Assembly: GCA_963707065.1 (NCBI GenBank)
Contig: CAVPPJ010000038.1
Location: 1-64,000, forward strand
Source: Palsa-506 sp963707065
GTDB taxonomy: Bacteria; Actinomycetota; Actinomycetes; Streptosporangiales; Streptosporangiaceae
Length of the DNA: 64,000 nt
Direction of reading: 5' to 3'
Shown in pieces: positions 43,414 through 52,381 of this stretch. Numbering within the stretch: the stretch's first letter is position 1; each line of letters opens with the position of its first letter. Both the position numbers and the translations under genes were made by a program. Under the pieces are notes generated by a model that was given only the letters and a program-made list of their open reading frames with translations, was not told the origin of the DNA and did not search any database.

Positions 43414-45642
43414 TCAGCGCAACAGGGCGCGGGCCGCGGCCTCGATGGACTGCTGGGATAGCAGCACGGTGGCTGCGGCGTCGCCGAGCGGGATGAAGCT
43501 GTCCTCGCTTGTCACCCGCGCCAGCCGGCCGGCGTACCCGGCGTCGGCCAGGGCGGTGATGATCCCTTCCGACACCCCGCCGGTGCGCCGGGTCTCGTCG
43601 GCGACAAGGACCCGGCCAGTCACCGACGCCTCCCGCAGCACGTCCTGAACCGGGAGCGGCGCGAGCCAGCGCAGGTCCACCACCCGGCAGCCGATCCCTT
43701 CCGCGCGCAGCCGGGCGGCTGCGCGCAGGCTCATCCGCAGCCCGTTGCCGAAGGTAACGATCGTCAGGTCATCGCCGGACCCGTAAACCCTGGCCCGGCC
43801 GGGCGGGACGTGCATGTCCGCCCATCGCCACGGCGGATCATAGGGTGCCAGCCACCCGTCATCTCCTGGCTCGTGCAGGTCCCGTTCGTGGTAGAGGGCG
43901 ATCGGCTCGATGAAGAGGCAGACGCTGCCGTCGGCCCGGGCCGACGCCAGGCAGGTACGCAGCATCGCGGCGGCGTCGTCGGGCCTGGCCGGCAGCGCGA
44001 TGATCAGGCCGGGGATATCGCGCAGCGCGGCGACAGCGTTGTCGTTGTGAAAATGACCGCCGAATCCCCGCTGGTAGGCCAGCCCGGCGATTCGCACGAC
44101 CATCGGGTTGCGGTACTGCCCGCGGGAGAAGAAGGAGAGCGTGGCGGCCTCGCCGCGAATCTGGTCAGCGGCATTGTGCAGGTAGGCAAGGTACTGGATC
44201 TCCGGCACGGGCAGCAGGCCGGCCAGGCCGGCGCCGAGCGCGACACCCAGGATGGACTGCTCGTCCAGCACGGTGTCGAACACCCGTCCGGCGCCGAACC
44301 GCCCGAGCAGGCCCCTGGTCGCTCCGTAGACGCCGCCCTTGCGGGCCACGTCCTCGCCGAAGACCAGCACCTCGGGCCGCGCGGCTAGGGCGTCGGCCAG
44401 CGACCTGTTGATCGCCTGCGCCAGGGTGAGCGGTCCCTCGTCCTCCGGGCGCCGCCGCCCGAACGCGCTGCCGCGAGCCGATGGCGCGGCCGCCCGGGCG
44501 GCATCGGCGGCCACGGCGTCCGGCCGGCGTGCCGCCAGCGGCCTCATGACCTGCGCGGCCGAGGTGAGCCGCGGTGCCCCGGCCACCTCGGCGGCGAGCG
44601 CGAGCACCCGCTCCCGCGAGGCCTCGTATCTCGCCAGGATCTCGCCGGGAGTCAGCACCCCGCCGTCGATCAGCAGCCGGGCGGTGCCAAGCAGCGGGTC
44701 ACGGCGCAGGTCGGCGGCGATCTCGCCGGGACTGCGGTAACCGGACTCGACGTCGGAGCCGGCATGCCCGCCGAACCGCACCGTCCGCAGGTGCAGGAAG
44801 GCAGGTTCGCTGCGTTCCCGCACCCAGGCGGCCGCACTGGCCGCGGTGTCATAGACCGCGGCCAGGTCCGCGCCGTCCGCGTGGAAGTACTTGACGCACG
44901 GCCGGCCCGACTGCGCGGCCGCGATCCATCCTGGCGGGGTCCGGACGCTCACGCCCAGGCCGTTGTCCTCGCAGACCAGCAGCAGGGGCAGCGGCAGGCC
45001 CTGGTAGCTGCAGTAGGCGGCGGTATTGACCGCGCCGGCGGCGGTGGAGTGATTGGCCGAGGCATCGCCGAAACTGCACACCACGACCGCGTCGTCCGGC
45101 CATGGCGTGGCCGTCCCGATCTTGGCCGCCCGCGCGAGCGAGAAGGCCAGGCCGACGGCGCGCGGCAGGTGCGAGGCGATGGTCGAGGTCTGCGGGATCA
45201 CGTTCAGCCGGTAATGGCCGAAGACCTTGTGCCGTCCGCCGGAGATGGGCTCCGCGGCCGCGGCCACCAGGCCGAGCAGCACATCGTTGACGCCGTCCAG
45301 CGGCGGCTTCGCCTGGCTGGCCCGGACCAGGTAGAACGCGCCCGAACGGTAGTGCAGCAGGGCGGGATCGGTGAGCCGGAGCGCCGCGGCCAGCCCGGCG
45401 TTGCCCTCGTGACCTGCCGACCCGATGGTGTAGAAGCCGGCCCCTGCGGCCTGCAGCCAGCGGGCCGCGAGGTCGATATGGCGGCTGGCCAGCTGGGCAT
45501 CGAACAGCTCAATGCAGCGGGCAGCGCTCAGCGAGGTGTTCTCCCTGATCAGGCCGGACGGCAGGCGCGGGCCGCCAGGGAGCAGCCCGCGGACAGTTCC
45601 GGTGAAATGTGTCTCAACCTGATCAGGCGCCACGGCTGTCAT
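43414..45642 (-). CDS. Fused E1 alpha-beta 2-oxoacid dehydrogenase component
   Basis: A single chain of about 740 residues joins both E1 subunits. The alpha half has YTIGSAGHEGNAGLAAALR, the TPP motif FGDASANHS...CEDNGLGVSV and HAGSDVESGYRS. The beta half has PLTLAQAINRSLADALAARP, VFGEDVARKGGVYGATRGL and DTVLDEQSILGVALGAGLAG. DLRWLAPLPVQDVL and VADETRRTGGVSEGI end it. Such fused E1 proteins are related to branched-chain 2-oxoacid dehydrogenases. No E2 or E3 gene is adjacent. The start is uncertain: ATG 45642 (MTAVAPDQVETHF), GTG 45672 or ATG 45786. Confidence 0.82.
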   Translation of the reverse strand: MTAVAPDQVETHFTGTVRGLLPGGPRLPSGLIRENTSLSAARCIELFDAQLASRHIDLAARWLQAAGAGFYTIGSAGHEGNAGLAAALRLTDPALLHYRSGAFYLVRASQAKPPLDGVNDVLLGLVAAAAEPISGGRHKVFGHYRLNVIPQTSTIASHLPRAVGLAFSLARAAKIGTATPWPDDAVVVCSFGDASANHSTAAGAVNTAAYCSYQGLPLPLLLVCEDNGLGVSVRTPPGWIAAAQSGRPCVKYFHADGADLAAVYDTAASAAAWVRERSEPAFLHLRTVRFGGHAGSDVESGYRSPGEIAADLRRDPLLGTARLLIDGGVLTPGEILARYEASRERVLALAAEVAGAPRLTSAAQVMRPLAARRPDAVAADAARAAAPSARGSAFGRRRPEDEGPLTLAQAINRSLADALAARPEVLVFGEDVARKGGVYGATRGLLGRFGAGRVFDTVLDEQSILGVALGAGLAGLLPVPEIQYLAYLHNAADQIRGEAATLSFFSRGQYRNPMVVRIAGLAYQRGFGGHFHNDNAVAALRDIPGLIIALPARPDDAAAMLRTCLASARADGSVCLFIEPIALYHERDLHEPGDDGWLAPYDPPWRWADMHVPPGRARVYGSGDDLTIVTFGNGLRMSLRAAARLRAEGIGCRVVDLRWLAPLPVQDVLREASVTGRVLVADETRRTGGVSEGIITALADAGYAGRLARVTSEDSFIPLGDAAATVLLSQQSIEAAARALLR

Positions 45643-45672
45643 GGCGGCTCGGGTCACGTCGCGGACGTTCAC

Positions 45673-46192
45673 GCTATCCGTCTCGGTGCGGAATAGGCGG
45701 CGCTGTATGCACTTCCCCCGCGCCAGTGACAACGGACTCGATGGCCGAAGCCGCCGCGCGCCCGGCAGCGTCGGCGGCTGCCTCACGGCTAACCGGCAGC
45801 CTGCTCTCGCTCATGCCTGCCACGGTATCGCGCATGGCTGGCGTTCTCAGGTCCGTGCGCGCCCTCAGCCGACTGGCCTCGGACGGGCGATCTACGAGCT
45901 TGTTCGGCAGCCCGGTTCGCTGCCCGGGGCCGGGGACTTGCGCGACCGCCGGGTGAGGACCTGGGCCTGCTTGCTCAGTTAGCGCGGCCTACGCGGTCCG
46001 GAACTGTGACTGGGCGGCGACTTGACGGACGCCAGTCCAGAGGGCTAGGCCTACGGCTAGTGCCTGCTTGGGAGAGCAGGAGCGGGACGGCCCCCGGCCG
46101 GGCCGCCCATCGTGATCATCGGGGGGAACATATGCGTAGCCGTCGCGCGGGCCCGCTGGCCGTAATCATCGTGGCCCTGGTAGCCCCTGGTC
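45673..46192. other. Intergenic stretch without recognised gene
   Basis: About 520 bp between the divergent E1 and phosphatase genes. Near its right end GGGGGGAACAT precedes ATG 46132 and a hydrophobic start (MRSRRAGPLAVIIVALVAPG) in a different frame from the phosphatase. It may be the true phosphatase signal sequence cut off by one more indel. Nothing else is seen. Confidence 0.4.
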
Positions 46193-48266
46193 GTGCCGCT
46201 GCCTTATCAGCAGGAGGGAAAGAGTCGCCGGCTGTTCAGGCCGGCCGTGCTGCTGGCTGGTACCGCCGTCGCGGTAGCGGCGCTCGCCGGTCCGGTCAGT
46301 ACCGCACCCGCTGCGGCAGCCACCGTGCCGAACCCGCTGGTGGTCGTGTACATGGAGAATCAGTCGCTCAATACGGTCATCGGCGCGGGCCAGTCGGCGG
46401 TCATGCCGTACCTGAACAGCCTGTGGAACTCAGCGTCAACGGAGCAGTTCACCGATTACTACGCGGCTGCCCACCCGAGCTTCCCGAACTACGCGGCCGT
46501 GGCCTCCGGCGAGACTCAGATGGATAGCGATGCCGTCACGCCGGGGGGGTTCAGCGGCCAGACCATCTGGGACCAGCTGCAGGCGGCGGGAGTCAGCTGG
46601 GGCGTCTACGAGGAGGCGGTGCCCACCGCGTGCTATGCGGGTGCCTACAACAACGACACCACCGTCTCGGATGGACCGTACAAGATCGGCCACAACCCGG
46701 CTGTCCCGTTCGCCGGGGTCTACCACAACTCCGGCGAGTGCCAGAAAGTGCAGCCATTCACTGGCATGAACCCGGCGGCCCTGCCGGCGGTGTCTTTCGT
46801 CACTCCTAACCTCTGCGACGACATGCACGGCCTGCCTGCCACGAACTCCTACGCCGCCACCTACGCGCCCTGCACCCAGTCCACCGACGCCATCCGCACC
46901 AGGGGCGACAGCTGGCTGGCCAGGTACGTGCCGCATTGGACGGCGGCAGGCGCCGATGTCCTGATCACCTTCGATGAGGGCGGCGGCACAGCCGGTGCTG
47001 CGGGTCGCCCGGCGGCGGTCAGATTTACGGCGTGCTGACCGGCCCCGGCGTCAGCGGCGGCGCCAATGCCACCCCCATGAGCCAGTACTCGATCCTGGCG
47101 GGGATCGAGGACGCCTACGGCCTGCCGCTGCTCGGCAACGCCGCGACTGCGAGCCCGGTGATCCTGCCAGGGAGCACCACGACTGCCAATCCGGTCGTCA
47201 CGATCACCTCGCCGGCCAGTAACGCGACGGTCTCCGGGACGCTCGCCGTCTCTGGTACCGCTGCGGATACTGCCGGGATCAGCCAGGTGCAGGTCAGCGT
47301 GGACGGCGGCACGCCGGTGACGGCCACCGGGACCACCGCCTGGAGCACCAGCACCGACACCACGCAGCTGTCCAACGGCACGCATACGATCACCGCCACG
47401 GCCACCGACGCCAGCGGCAATACCGGCACGGCCAGCGTCACCGTGGCCGTGAACAACACCACGACTGCCAATCCGGTCGTCACGATCACCTCGCCGGCCA
47501 GTAACGCGACGGTCTCCGGGACGCTCGCCGTCTCTGGTACCGCTGCGGATACTGCCGGGATCAGCCAGGTGCAGGTCAGCGTGGACGGCGGCACGCCGGT
47601 GACGGCCACCGGGACCACCGCCTGGAGCACCAGCACCGACACCACGCAGCTGTCCAACGGCACGCATACGATCACCGCCACGGCCACCGACGCCAGCGGC
47701 AATACCGGCACGGCCAGCGTCACCGTGACCGTGAACAACACCACGACTGCCACCTCGTGCCCGGCCACGGCGCCCGGCGCTGCCGAGTTGTCCGGCGACG
47801 TGACCCTGGAGACCTCTCAGTCCGGCTGGACGGCATCTACAACGCCAACTCCGTCAACGCCCGCGTGCAGCCTCCCGGCGGCAGCTACGACGGCTCCTGG
47901 GCGCTGCAGGTCGCACCCAAGGCCGCCGGCGCAGCGGGCGTCAACAACGCCAGCCCCATCTGGGTGCCTGGCCCCCCTGGCACCGCGACCACGGTCGGCC
48001 GGGTTTACACCGGCAGCGCCTTCGTGGAGGCGAATACCCCCGGCGAGCAGATCACGCTGCTGGTCCGGGAGACCACGCCCGCCGGGACCGGCATCAGCTC
48101 ACACGCCACGTCGATTACCGCGAGCGGCGCTGGCTGGCAGCAGATCACCTCCGCGTACACCGCCAAAAACACCGGTGATCTCATCCGCTATTCGCTCTAC
48201 GCCTCCAACCTCGCCACCACCGCCCAGCACTTCCTGGCAGATTGCCTGAGCTTGCAGACGCCCTAG
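46193..48266 (+). pseudogene. Secreted acid phosphatase/phosphoesterase with Ig-like repeats, frameshifted
   Basis: The first part is a PF04185-like phosphoesterase (AcpA type). A signal segment (RPAVLLAGTAVAVAALAGPV) precedes VVVYMENQSLNTVIGAGQSA, AAHPSFPNYAAVASGETQ, VSFVTPNLCDDMHG and ADVLITFDEGGG. A missing base in the CCC run 47008-47010 shifts the frame. The next frame continues QIYGVLTGPGVSGGANATPM, then two Ig-like repeats. A second indel near 47832 shifts it again into a beta-sandwich carbohydrate-binding-like tail (NANSVNARVQPPGGSYDGSW to the stop at 48266). With both corrected the protein would be ~690 residues, exported, with phosphatase, two Ig-like and one binding domain. GTG 46193 lacks a ribosome site, so the start is uncertain. 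Confidence 0.72.
47175..47738 (+). repeat. Two tandem 282-bp near-identical repeats
   Basis: Unit one (47175-47456) and unit two (47457-47738) each encode a 94-residue Ig-like domain (NPVVTITSPASNATVSGTLA ... GNTGTASVTVAVNN). They differ at only a few bases, such as GCC/ACC near the end, and a third unit begins at 47739. The identity implies recent duplication or gene conversion. Confidence 0.9.
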
Positions 48267-48384
48267 ATCGACTGACGCCGGACAGCCCCGCGCGCGTAGT
48301 CTCGCGCCAAATGAGGGAGGTCTCACATGCGCAGAACCATCATCGCTAGGTTTCGCCGGATAGGCGCGACGCATCACCGCCCCG

Positions 48385-48610
48385 CGATGCTGGCGGCGGT
48401 CGCCGCGGGTGAGCCGGGCGGCGGCGTGCGGGATGCGGGATGCGGTAGCGCAGGGGTTTTCGGCTCGGCGCGGGCGAGGTCGCCGTCGAGGGCCAGGTGC
48501 GCGAGCCAGGCCAGCAGGGTCGCGGCAATCAGCGAGACGGTCAGCCACGCGGAGTTGATCGCCAGCGACTGTGCCGGGAACCGGCCGATGCCGCAGTCTT
48601 TCCTGGTGCG
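48385..48610 (-). pseudogene. IS1380-family-like transposase C-terminal remnant
   Basis: The minus strand encodes RTRKDCGIGRFPAQSLAINS, AWLTVSLIAATLLAWLAHLA and DGDLARAEPKT. In a shifted frame LRYRIPHAAARLTRG follows. This matches the C-terminal region of DDE transposases of the IS1380 group. No start, DDE core or inverted repeats remain. A short GGGAGG-led plus-strand frame at 48327 overlaps it but looks non-coding. Confidence 0.6.
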
Positions 48611-48793
48611 GAAGGTTCTCTTTGGGGGAGGCTGAAACGGGGCGTCGGCCACGGTCGGCAGCAAAGGTACCTGCGGGAAACTGCAGGCACGGGCGCTGGG
48701 ACCTACCGCCGATCACCGCTACTGCGCCAGCCTCTTACCCGGCCTGGGCGACTGCTTGAGTCTGCAGACTCCTTAGCATCAATCCGCCGCGCA

Positions 48794-49355
48794 ATCAGGC
48801 CGCACGGGGGGTGGGGATGCCGCCGGGAGGCGCTGCCCGCAACAGCCAGACGGGATTGGATAGGCCGATCATGGCTCCGGAGGCGTTGCGCACCTGGGTG
48901 CGCACGAAGCTGGCCTGGCTGGTGTCGACCTGCTGCGTGACTGACCCCCGGCCAGATCCGCGGCCGAATAGGTGCCGATGACCTTGGTGTTCGCCGCGAG
49001 GGCGGTGGTGCCTGCGAAGTCAATCGTGCCCTGGAGTACCTGCAATGATCCGCCAGCCGGGACGCCGGCCGCATTGGCGACCAGCTTCCGTGAGGTGAAG
49101 CCCGAGACGCTCACCGAGCCCATCGTGCATGAGCCGTCTACCAGCATGTCCAGGCTGCCCCGGTAGCCGGATAGTGAACCGCACCAGGCCCGCCCGGCGG
49201 CCAGTGCGGCGAGCAAGTCCGCTTCCGCGGTGCTCGCGGCCCAGGTGGACGTAATTCAGTTGTTGTTGATCCCGTGCCAGTTCTGCCCGAAGTGATCGTC
49301 ATTGGTGCCGTTGCCGGTGAGGAAGACGGACGTGGCGGGAATGCCGCCGGAGGCG
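48794..49355 (-). pseudogene. C-terminal remnant of a PHP-type (CehA/McbA-like) phosphoesterase
   Basis: Reading leftward from about 49355: SGGIPATSVFLTGNGTNDDH, FGQNWHGINNN, an in-frame TGA (49256-49258, where a Trp is expected), then STWAASTAEADLLAALAAGR and SLDMLVDGSCTMGSVSV. A missing G in the run at 48945-48949 shifts the frame before VTQQVDTSQASFVRTQVRNA and GLSNPVWLLR. The N-terminus is gone. The stop, indel and truncation together make this a real pseudogene. Confidence 0.6.
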
Positions 49356-49435
49356 CGGCGGGACGAGCCGCGGGAGCTTCGTTCAGCATTCTTTGACAGA
49401 CTGGTGGCCGGTGCTCGATTCCCGCGGGAGGTCCC

Positions 49436-50464
49436 ATGCTGCCCTGGTCGGCTGAACTGGCCGGACGCATCGACGAGCACGTGATCACCAGCGAGCTGCT
49501 GCGGGGCAACCCGCTCGGCGATCCGGCCGAGCGCCCGCTCTGGGTCTACCTGCCGCCCGGCTACGACGACGAGCCCGGCCGCCGCTATCCGGCCGTCTAC
49601 GTGATCCAGGGGTACACCGGCCATCTCGCCATGTGGCGCAACCGCAGCGTTTACCGGCAGCCGTTCCCCGAGACCGCAGACGCGGTATTCGCGAACGGCA
49701 CGGCGCCGCCGGCGATCGTCGTCTACGTGGACGCGTGGACCGCCTACGGCGGCAGCCAGTTCGTCGATTCCCACGGCACCGGGCGGTATCACTCCTACCT
49801 GTGTGACGAGGTGGTGCCGTGGGTGGACGGGCGCTACCGGACGATGCCCGCGGCCGGGCACCGGGCGATCATGGGCAAGTCCAGCGGCGGGTTCGGCGCG
49901 ATGATCACCCCGATGCTCCGGCCCGACCTCTTCGGCGCGCTGGCGACCCACGCCGGTGATGCCCTGTACGAGAACTGCTACATCCCGGAATTCGGCACCG
50001 CGGTGCGGCTGCTGCGGGACTACGACGGCGACATCTGGCGGTGGTGGGACGACTTCCGGTCCAGGGTCTCGTTCACCAGGGAAGCCGACGATCACCTGCT
50101 GATGATCCTCGGGGTATCGGCCTGCTTCTCGGCCCGCGAGGACGGCACGGTCGAGCTGCCGTTCGACCCCCGCACCGGGATGCTGCGGCCCGACATCTGG
50201 CAGCAGTGGCTGGACTGGGACCCGGTCCGGATGGCGCCGAGGTACGCGGGCGCGCTGCGGTCGCTGCGCGCGATCTGGATCGACGCGGGCACCAGGGACG
50301 ACTTCTTCCTCGACCTCGGCGCGGAAGCGTTCCGGGTGGCGCTGCACGAGGCCGGTGTCGCCGATGAAGTCATCCGTTTTGAGCTGTTCGACGCCACGCA
50401 CGCCGGCATCGATTACCGGTACCCGCTTTCGCTTGCCTGGCTCTGCCAGCGCATCGCCGGCTGA
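49436..50464 (+). CDS. Esterase-D-like alpha/beta hydrolase
   Basis: This 342-residue PF00756-type esterase shows RPLWVYLPPGYDDEPGRRYP, AVYVIQGYTGHLAMWRN, IMGKSSGGFGAMITPMLRPD with the nucleophilic Ser, DAGTRDDFFLDLGAEAF (Asp) and DATHAGIDYRYPLSLAWL (His). No signal peptide is seen, so it is probably cytoplasmic. Substrate unknown. GGGAGG lies 4 bases before ATG and a TTGACA -35-like box at 49393. Confidence 0.83.
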   Translation: MLPWSAELAGRIDEHVITSELLRGNPLGDPAERPLWVYLPPGYDDEPGRRYPAVYVIQGYTGHLAMWRNRSVYRQPFPETADAVFANGTAPPAIVVYVDAWTAYGGSQFVDSHGTGRYHSYLCDEVVPWVDGRYRTMPAAGHRAIMGKSSGGFGAMITPMLRPDLFGALATHAGDALYENCYIPEFGTAVRLLRDYDGDIWRWWDDFRSRVSFTREADDHLLMILGVSACFSAREDGTVELPFDPRTGMLRPDIWQQWLDWDPVRMAPRYAGALRSLRAIWIDAGTRDDFFLDLGAEAFRVALHEAGVADEVIRFELFDATHAGIDYRYPLSLAWLCQRIAG

Positions 50465-50487
50465 CCGGAGAGCACCGGGCAGGATCG

Positions 50488-50505
50488 CGGCGGGCAGGCC
50501 CGCCG
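50488..50505 (+). terminator. Hairpin after the esterase gene
   Basis: CGGCGGGC-AG-GCCCGCCG, a perfect eight-base stem 24 bases after the stop, flanked by two GATCGCGG copies. Confidence 0.65.
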
Positions 50506-50582
50506 TGAACGATCGCGGCCCGCGCGACGTGGTGCAGGTATAGATCTCAAACCTGATCGCACGTCCGAACGGAGAGATTCAA

Positions 50583-51125
50583 ATGAGGAACCGATGGTTG
50601 GCGGCGGCTGGCCTTGCTGCCGCTACGGTCGCGCTTGCCGCGTGCGGAAGCTCTGCGGCAAGTGGCACCAGCGGTTCCGGGGGCGGTTCGACAGCAACGC
50701 CTGCCGTCGCTTCCGGACCCGGGATCAAGACCGTGAGCACCAGCTCAGGCACGGTGCTGACGAACTCGAAGGGTCACACGCTCTACTGGTACGCCCCGGA
50801 CTCATCGACCAAGTCGGCCTGTACCGGCAAGTGCGCCACGTTCTGGCCGCCGGTGCCCGCGAGCACCAAGGTCGCCTCCGGCGTGACGCTGTCCGGAAAG
50901 TTCGGCTCCATCACGCGGTCCGACGGCTCGAAGCAGCTCACCTACGACGGGCATCCGCTGTACACCTTCGTCGAGGACACCGCGGCCGGCCAGATCAAGG
51001 GCAACGGGATCACCACGACCGGCGGGTCCGGGGCTGACCTGTGGTGGGCAGTAACCCCCACCGGCGCCAAGCTCGCAGCCAAGCCGACGAGCAGCTCAGG
51101 TGGCAGCGGAGGCTACGGCTACTAA
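50583..51125 (+). CDS. COG4315-type secreted-repeat lipoprotein
   Basis: This 180-residue lipoprotein has signal and lipobox (ATVALAACGSS) and a Ser/Gly-rich linker. Two secreted repeats follow: LTNSKGHTLYWYAPDSSTKS, ACTGKCATFWPPV, then SDGSKQLTYDGHPLYTFVED. It ends in a Ser/Gly-rich tail (SSGGSGGYGY). The family is widespread in actinomycetes and functionally undefined; a redox or heme-related surface role has been proposed for relatives. GAGAG precedes the ATG. Confidence 0.82.
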   Translation: MRNRWLAAAGLAAATVALAACGSSAASGTSGSGGGSTATPAVASGPGIKTVSTSSGTVLTNSKGHTLYWYAPDSSTKSACTGKCATFWPPVPASTKVASGVTLSGKFGSITRSDGSKQLTYDGHPLYTFVEDTAAGQIKGNGITTTGGSGADLWWAVTPTGAKLAAKPTSSSGGSGGYGY

Positions 51126-51207
51126 TTAGCCCCGGTCCCGGGACTGACCAGCTCCGGCTGTTCGCCTGGGCAGCAGCCCGGTTCCGCGCACATCCGCAGG
51201 CGTGACC

Positions 51208-51247
51208 ATGGCGGTCCTCCTCCGCTCATCCGGGGGAGGGCCGCCAT
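51208..51247. terminator. Bidirectional terminator between convergent genes
   Basis: ATGGCGGTCCTCC (51208-51220) pairs with 51235-51247, 13 bp with one T/G, between the lipoprotein gene and the converging gntR. Confidence 0.65.
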
Positions 51248-51322
51248 CGTCATGAGCTGGCCCACCGGGCATGGCCTGGTCGCACCCGGGACAGAGATCC
51301 CGCGGCGGGCGGGCCCGGCCGA

Positions 51323-52129
51323 CTAGTCCGCCGGGCCGCTCCACTGGCCCTGGCCGAGAAGATGATCGGCCACCCGCGAGAGGTGCCGTCGCATGGCAGC
51401 GACTGCCCCGGCCGAGTCACGGGCGCGGAGCGCGGCGACCAGCGCCCGGTGATCCTCCTGATACTCCAGGCGGCGCTCCCGTGAGGCACTGCGCCGTTTT
51501 AGGTCTCCCCATACCTGGCCGTGGCGTGCGGCCTCGATGGCCGCATAGAGCGTGCCGAGCAGCTGGCTGTGGCTCGCGGCCATGATGCAGCGGTGCAGGG
51601 CAAGGTCCCATGTTTCGAACTCCTCGTAGCTGACGGCCCGGTCACCGCCGGCCAGGCAGCGTTCCATCTCGTCGAAGTCGGCCGCCGTCGCCCACGCCAC
51701 GACCAGCGGCATGGCCTGCGGCTCCAGCAGGCCCCTGATCGCCATCACGTCGGCGGGCGCGAAACCCTGGCCGTCGGCCGTGCCGGCCTGGGCGGCCTCG
51801 CCAGGAGCCGGCACCCAGGCGCCGGCGGCGCCGCCGGCGGCCTCGTCCAGCGGATCCGGTGCCCTGCGGAGAAAGGTACCGCGGCCGACCTCGCGCGAGA
51901 TGCGCCCTTCCGCCTGGAGTATCGCCAGCGCGTGCCGGACGGAGGAACGGGTCACGCCGAGCTCGTCGGCCAGCCGCCGTTCGGTGGGCAGCCGTGCTCC
52001 CGCCCGCAGCCCGGCGCGCGCCGACTCAGCCAGCACCCGCCCGGCCAGTCCCCGGCCCCGCTCGGCCAGCTCAGCGTCGGCAGCCTCCGCGCTGTGCATG
52101 GCCGACGTGCCGTCCCTGGATGCGCGCAT
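51323..52129 (-). CDS. GntR family (FadR/FCD-type) transcriptional regulator
   Basis: About 268 residues. An N-terminal winged helix (ARLPTERRLADELGVTRSSV, then RHALAILQAEGRISREVGRG) precedes an all-helical FCD domain (VMAIRGLLEPQAMPLVVAWA; DLALHRCIMAASHSQLLGTL; HRALVAALRARDSAGAVAAM). FCD domains bind carboxylate effectors through Asp/His metal ligands. ATG 52129 follows GGGGAG closely; ATG 52099 is an alternative. It is divergent from the FAH gene and probably represses it. Confidence 0.87.
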   Translation of the reverse strand: MRASRDGTSAMHSAEAADAELAERGRGLAGRVLAESARAGLRAGARLPTERRLADELGVTRSSVRHALAILQAEGRISREVGRGTFLRRAPDPLDEAAGGAAGAWVPAPGEAAQAGTADGQGFAPADVMAIRGLLEPQAMPLVVAWATAADFDEMERCLAGGDRAVSYEEFETWDLALHRCIMAASHSQLLGTLYAAIEAARHGQVWGDLKRRSASRERRLEYQEDHRALVAALRARDSAGAVAAMRRHLSRVADHLLGQGQWSGPAD

Positions 52130-52229
52130 CACTCCCCGCCTTCGCAGCCAGTCAGGCCACGTCGCAACCAATTCTACCAATTGTTGCCGAGCATTGCCAT
52201 CTCTTGACCTAACTCGCTCATTAACCGCT

Positions 52230-52289
52230 ATTGACCCTATTTGCCCATTAGACCTATGCTCAACCAATCAACCGATTCCAACCAATCGA
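52230..52289 (+). promoter_or_regulatory. Promoter and putative GntR operator of the FAH-Liv operon
   Basis: TTGACC (52230-52235) and TATGCT (52254-52259) are 18 bases apart. Right after the expected start point, 52262-52289 holds three ACCAATC/ACCGATT half-sites forming overlapping dyads. Two more ACCAATT copies lie at about 52167-52182. The repeated ACCAAT/ATTGGT units suit an FCD-type GntR operator. Binding is inferred. Confidence 0.5.
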
Positions 52290-52381
52290 CGTATCGGCTG
52301 GTCAGTGGCCGACGCCGGGACGTGGCTCCGGGCGGCCGTGGCTAGCCAAGACGTGGCCTGGTCGAACAGGAGGCCCTGCTC

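Noticed and set aside
47175..47738. Mobile element or CRISPR-like repeat
   Set aside because: The two 282-bp units are in-frame protein repeats encoding Ig-like domains.
48327..48635. Plus-strand small gene with a GGGAGG ribosome site
   Set aside because: It overlaps the transposase remnant and its translation has no recognisable features.
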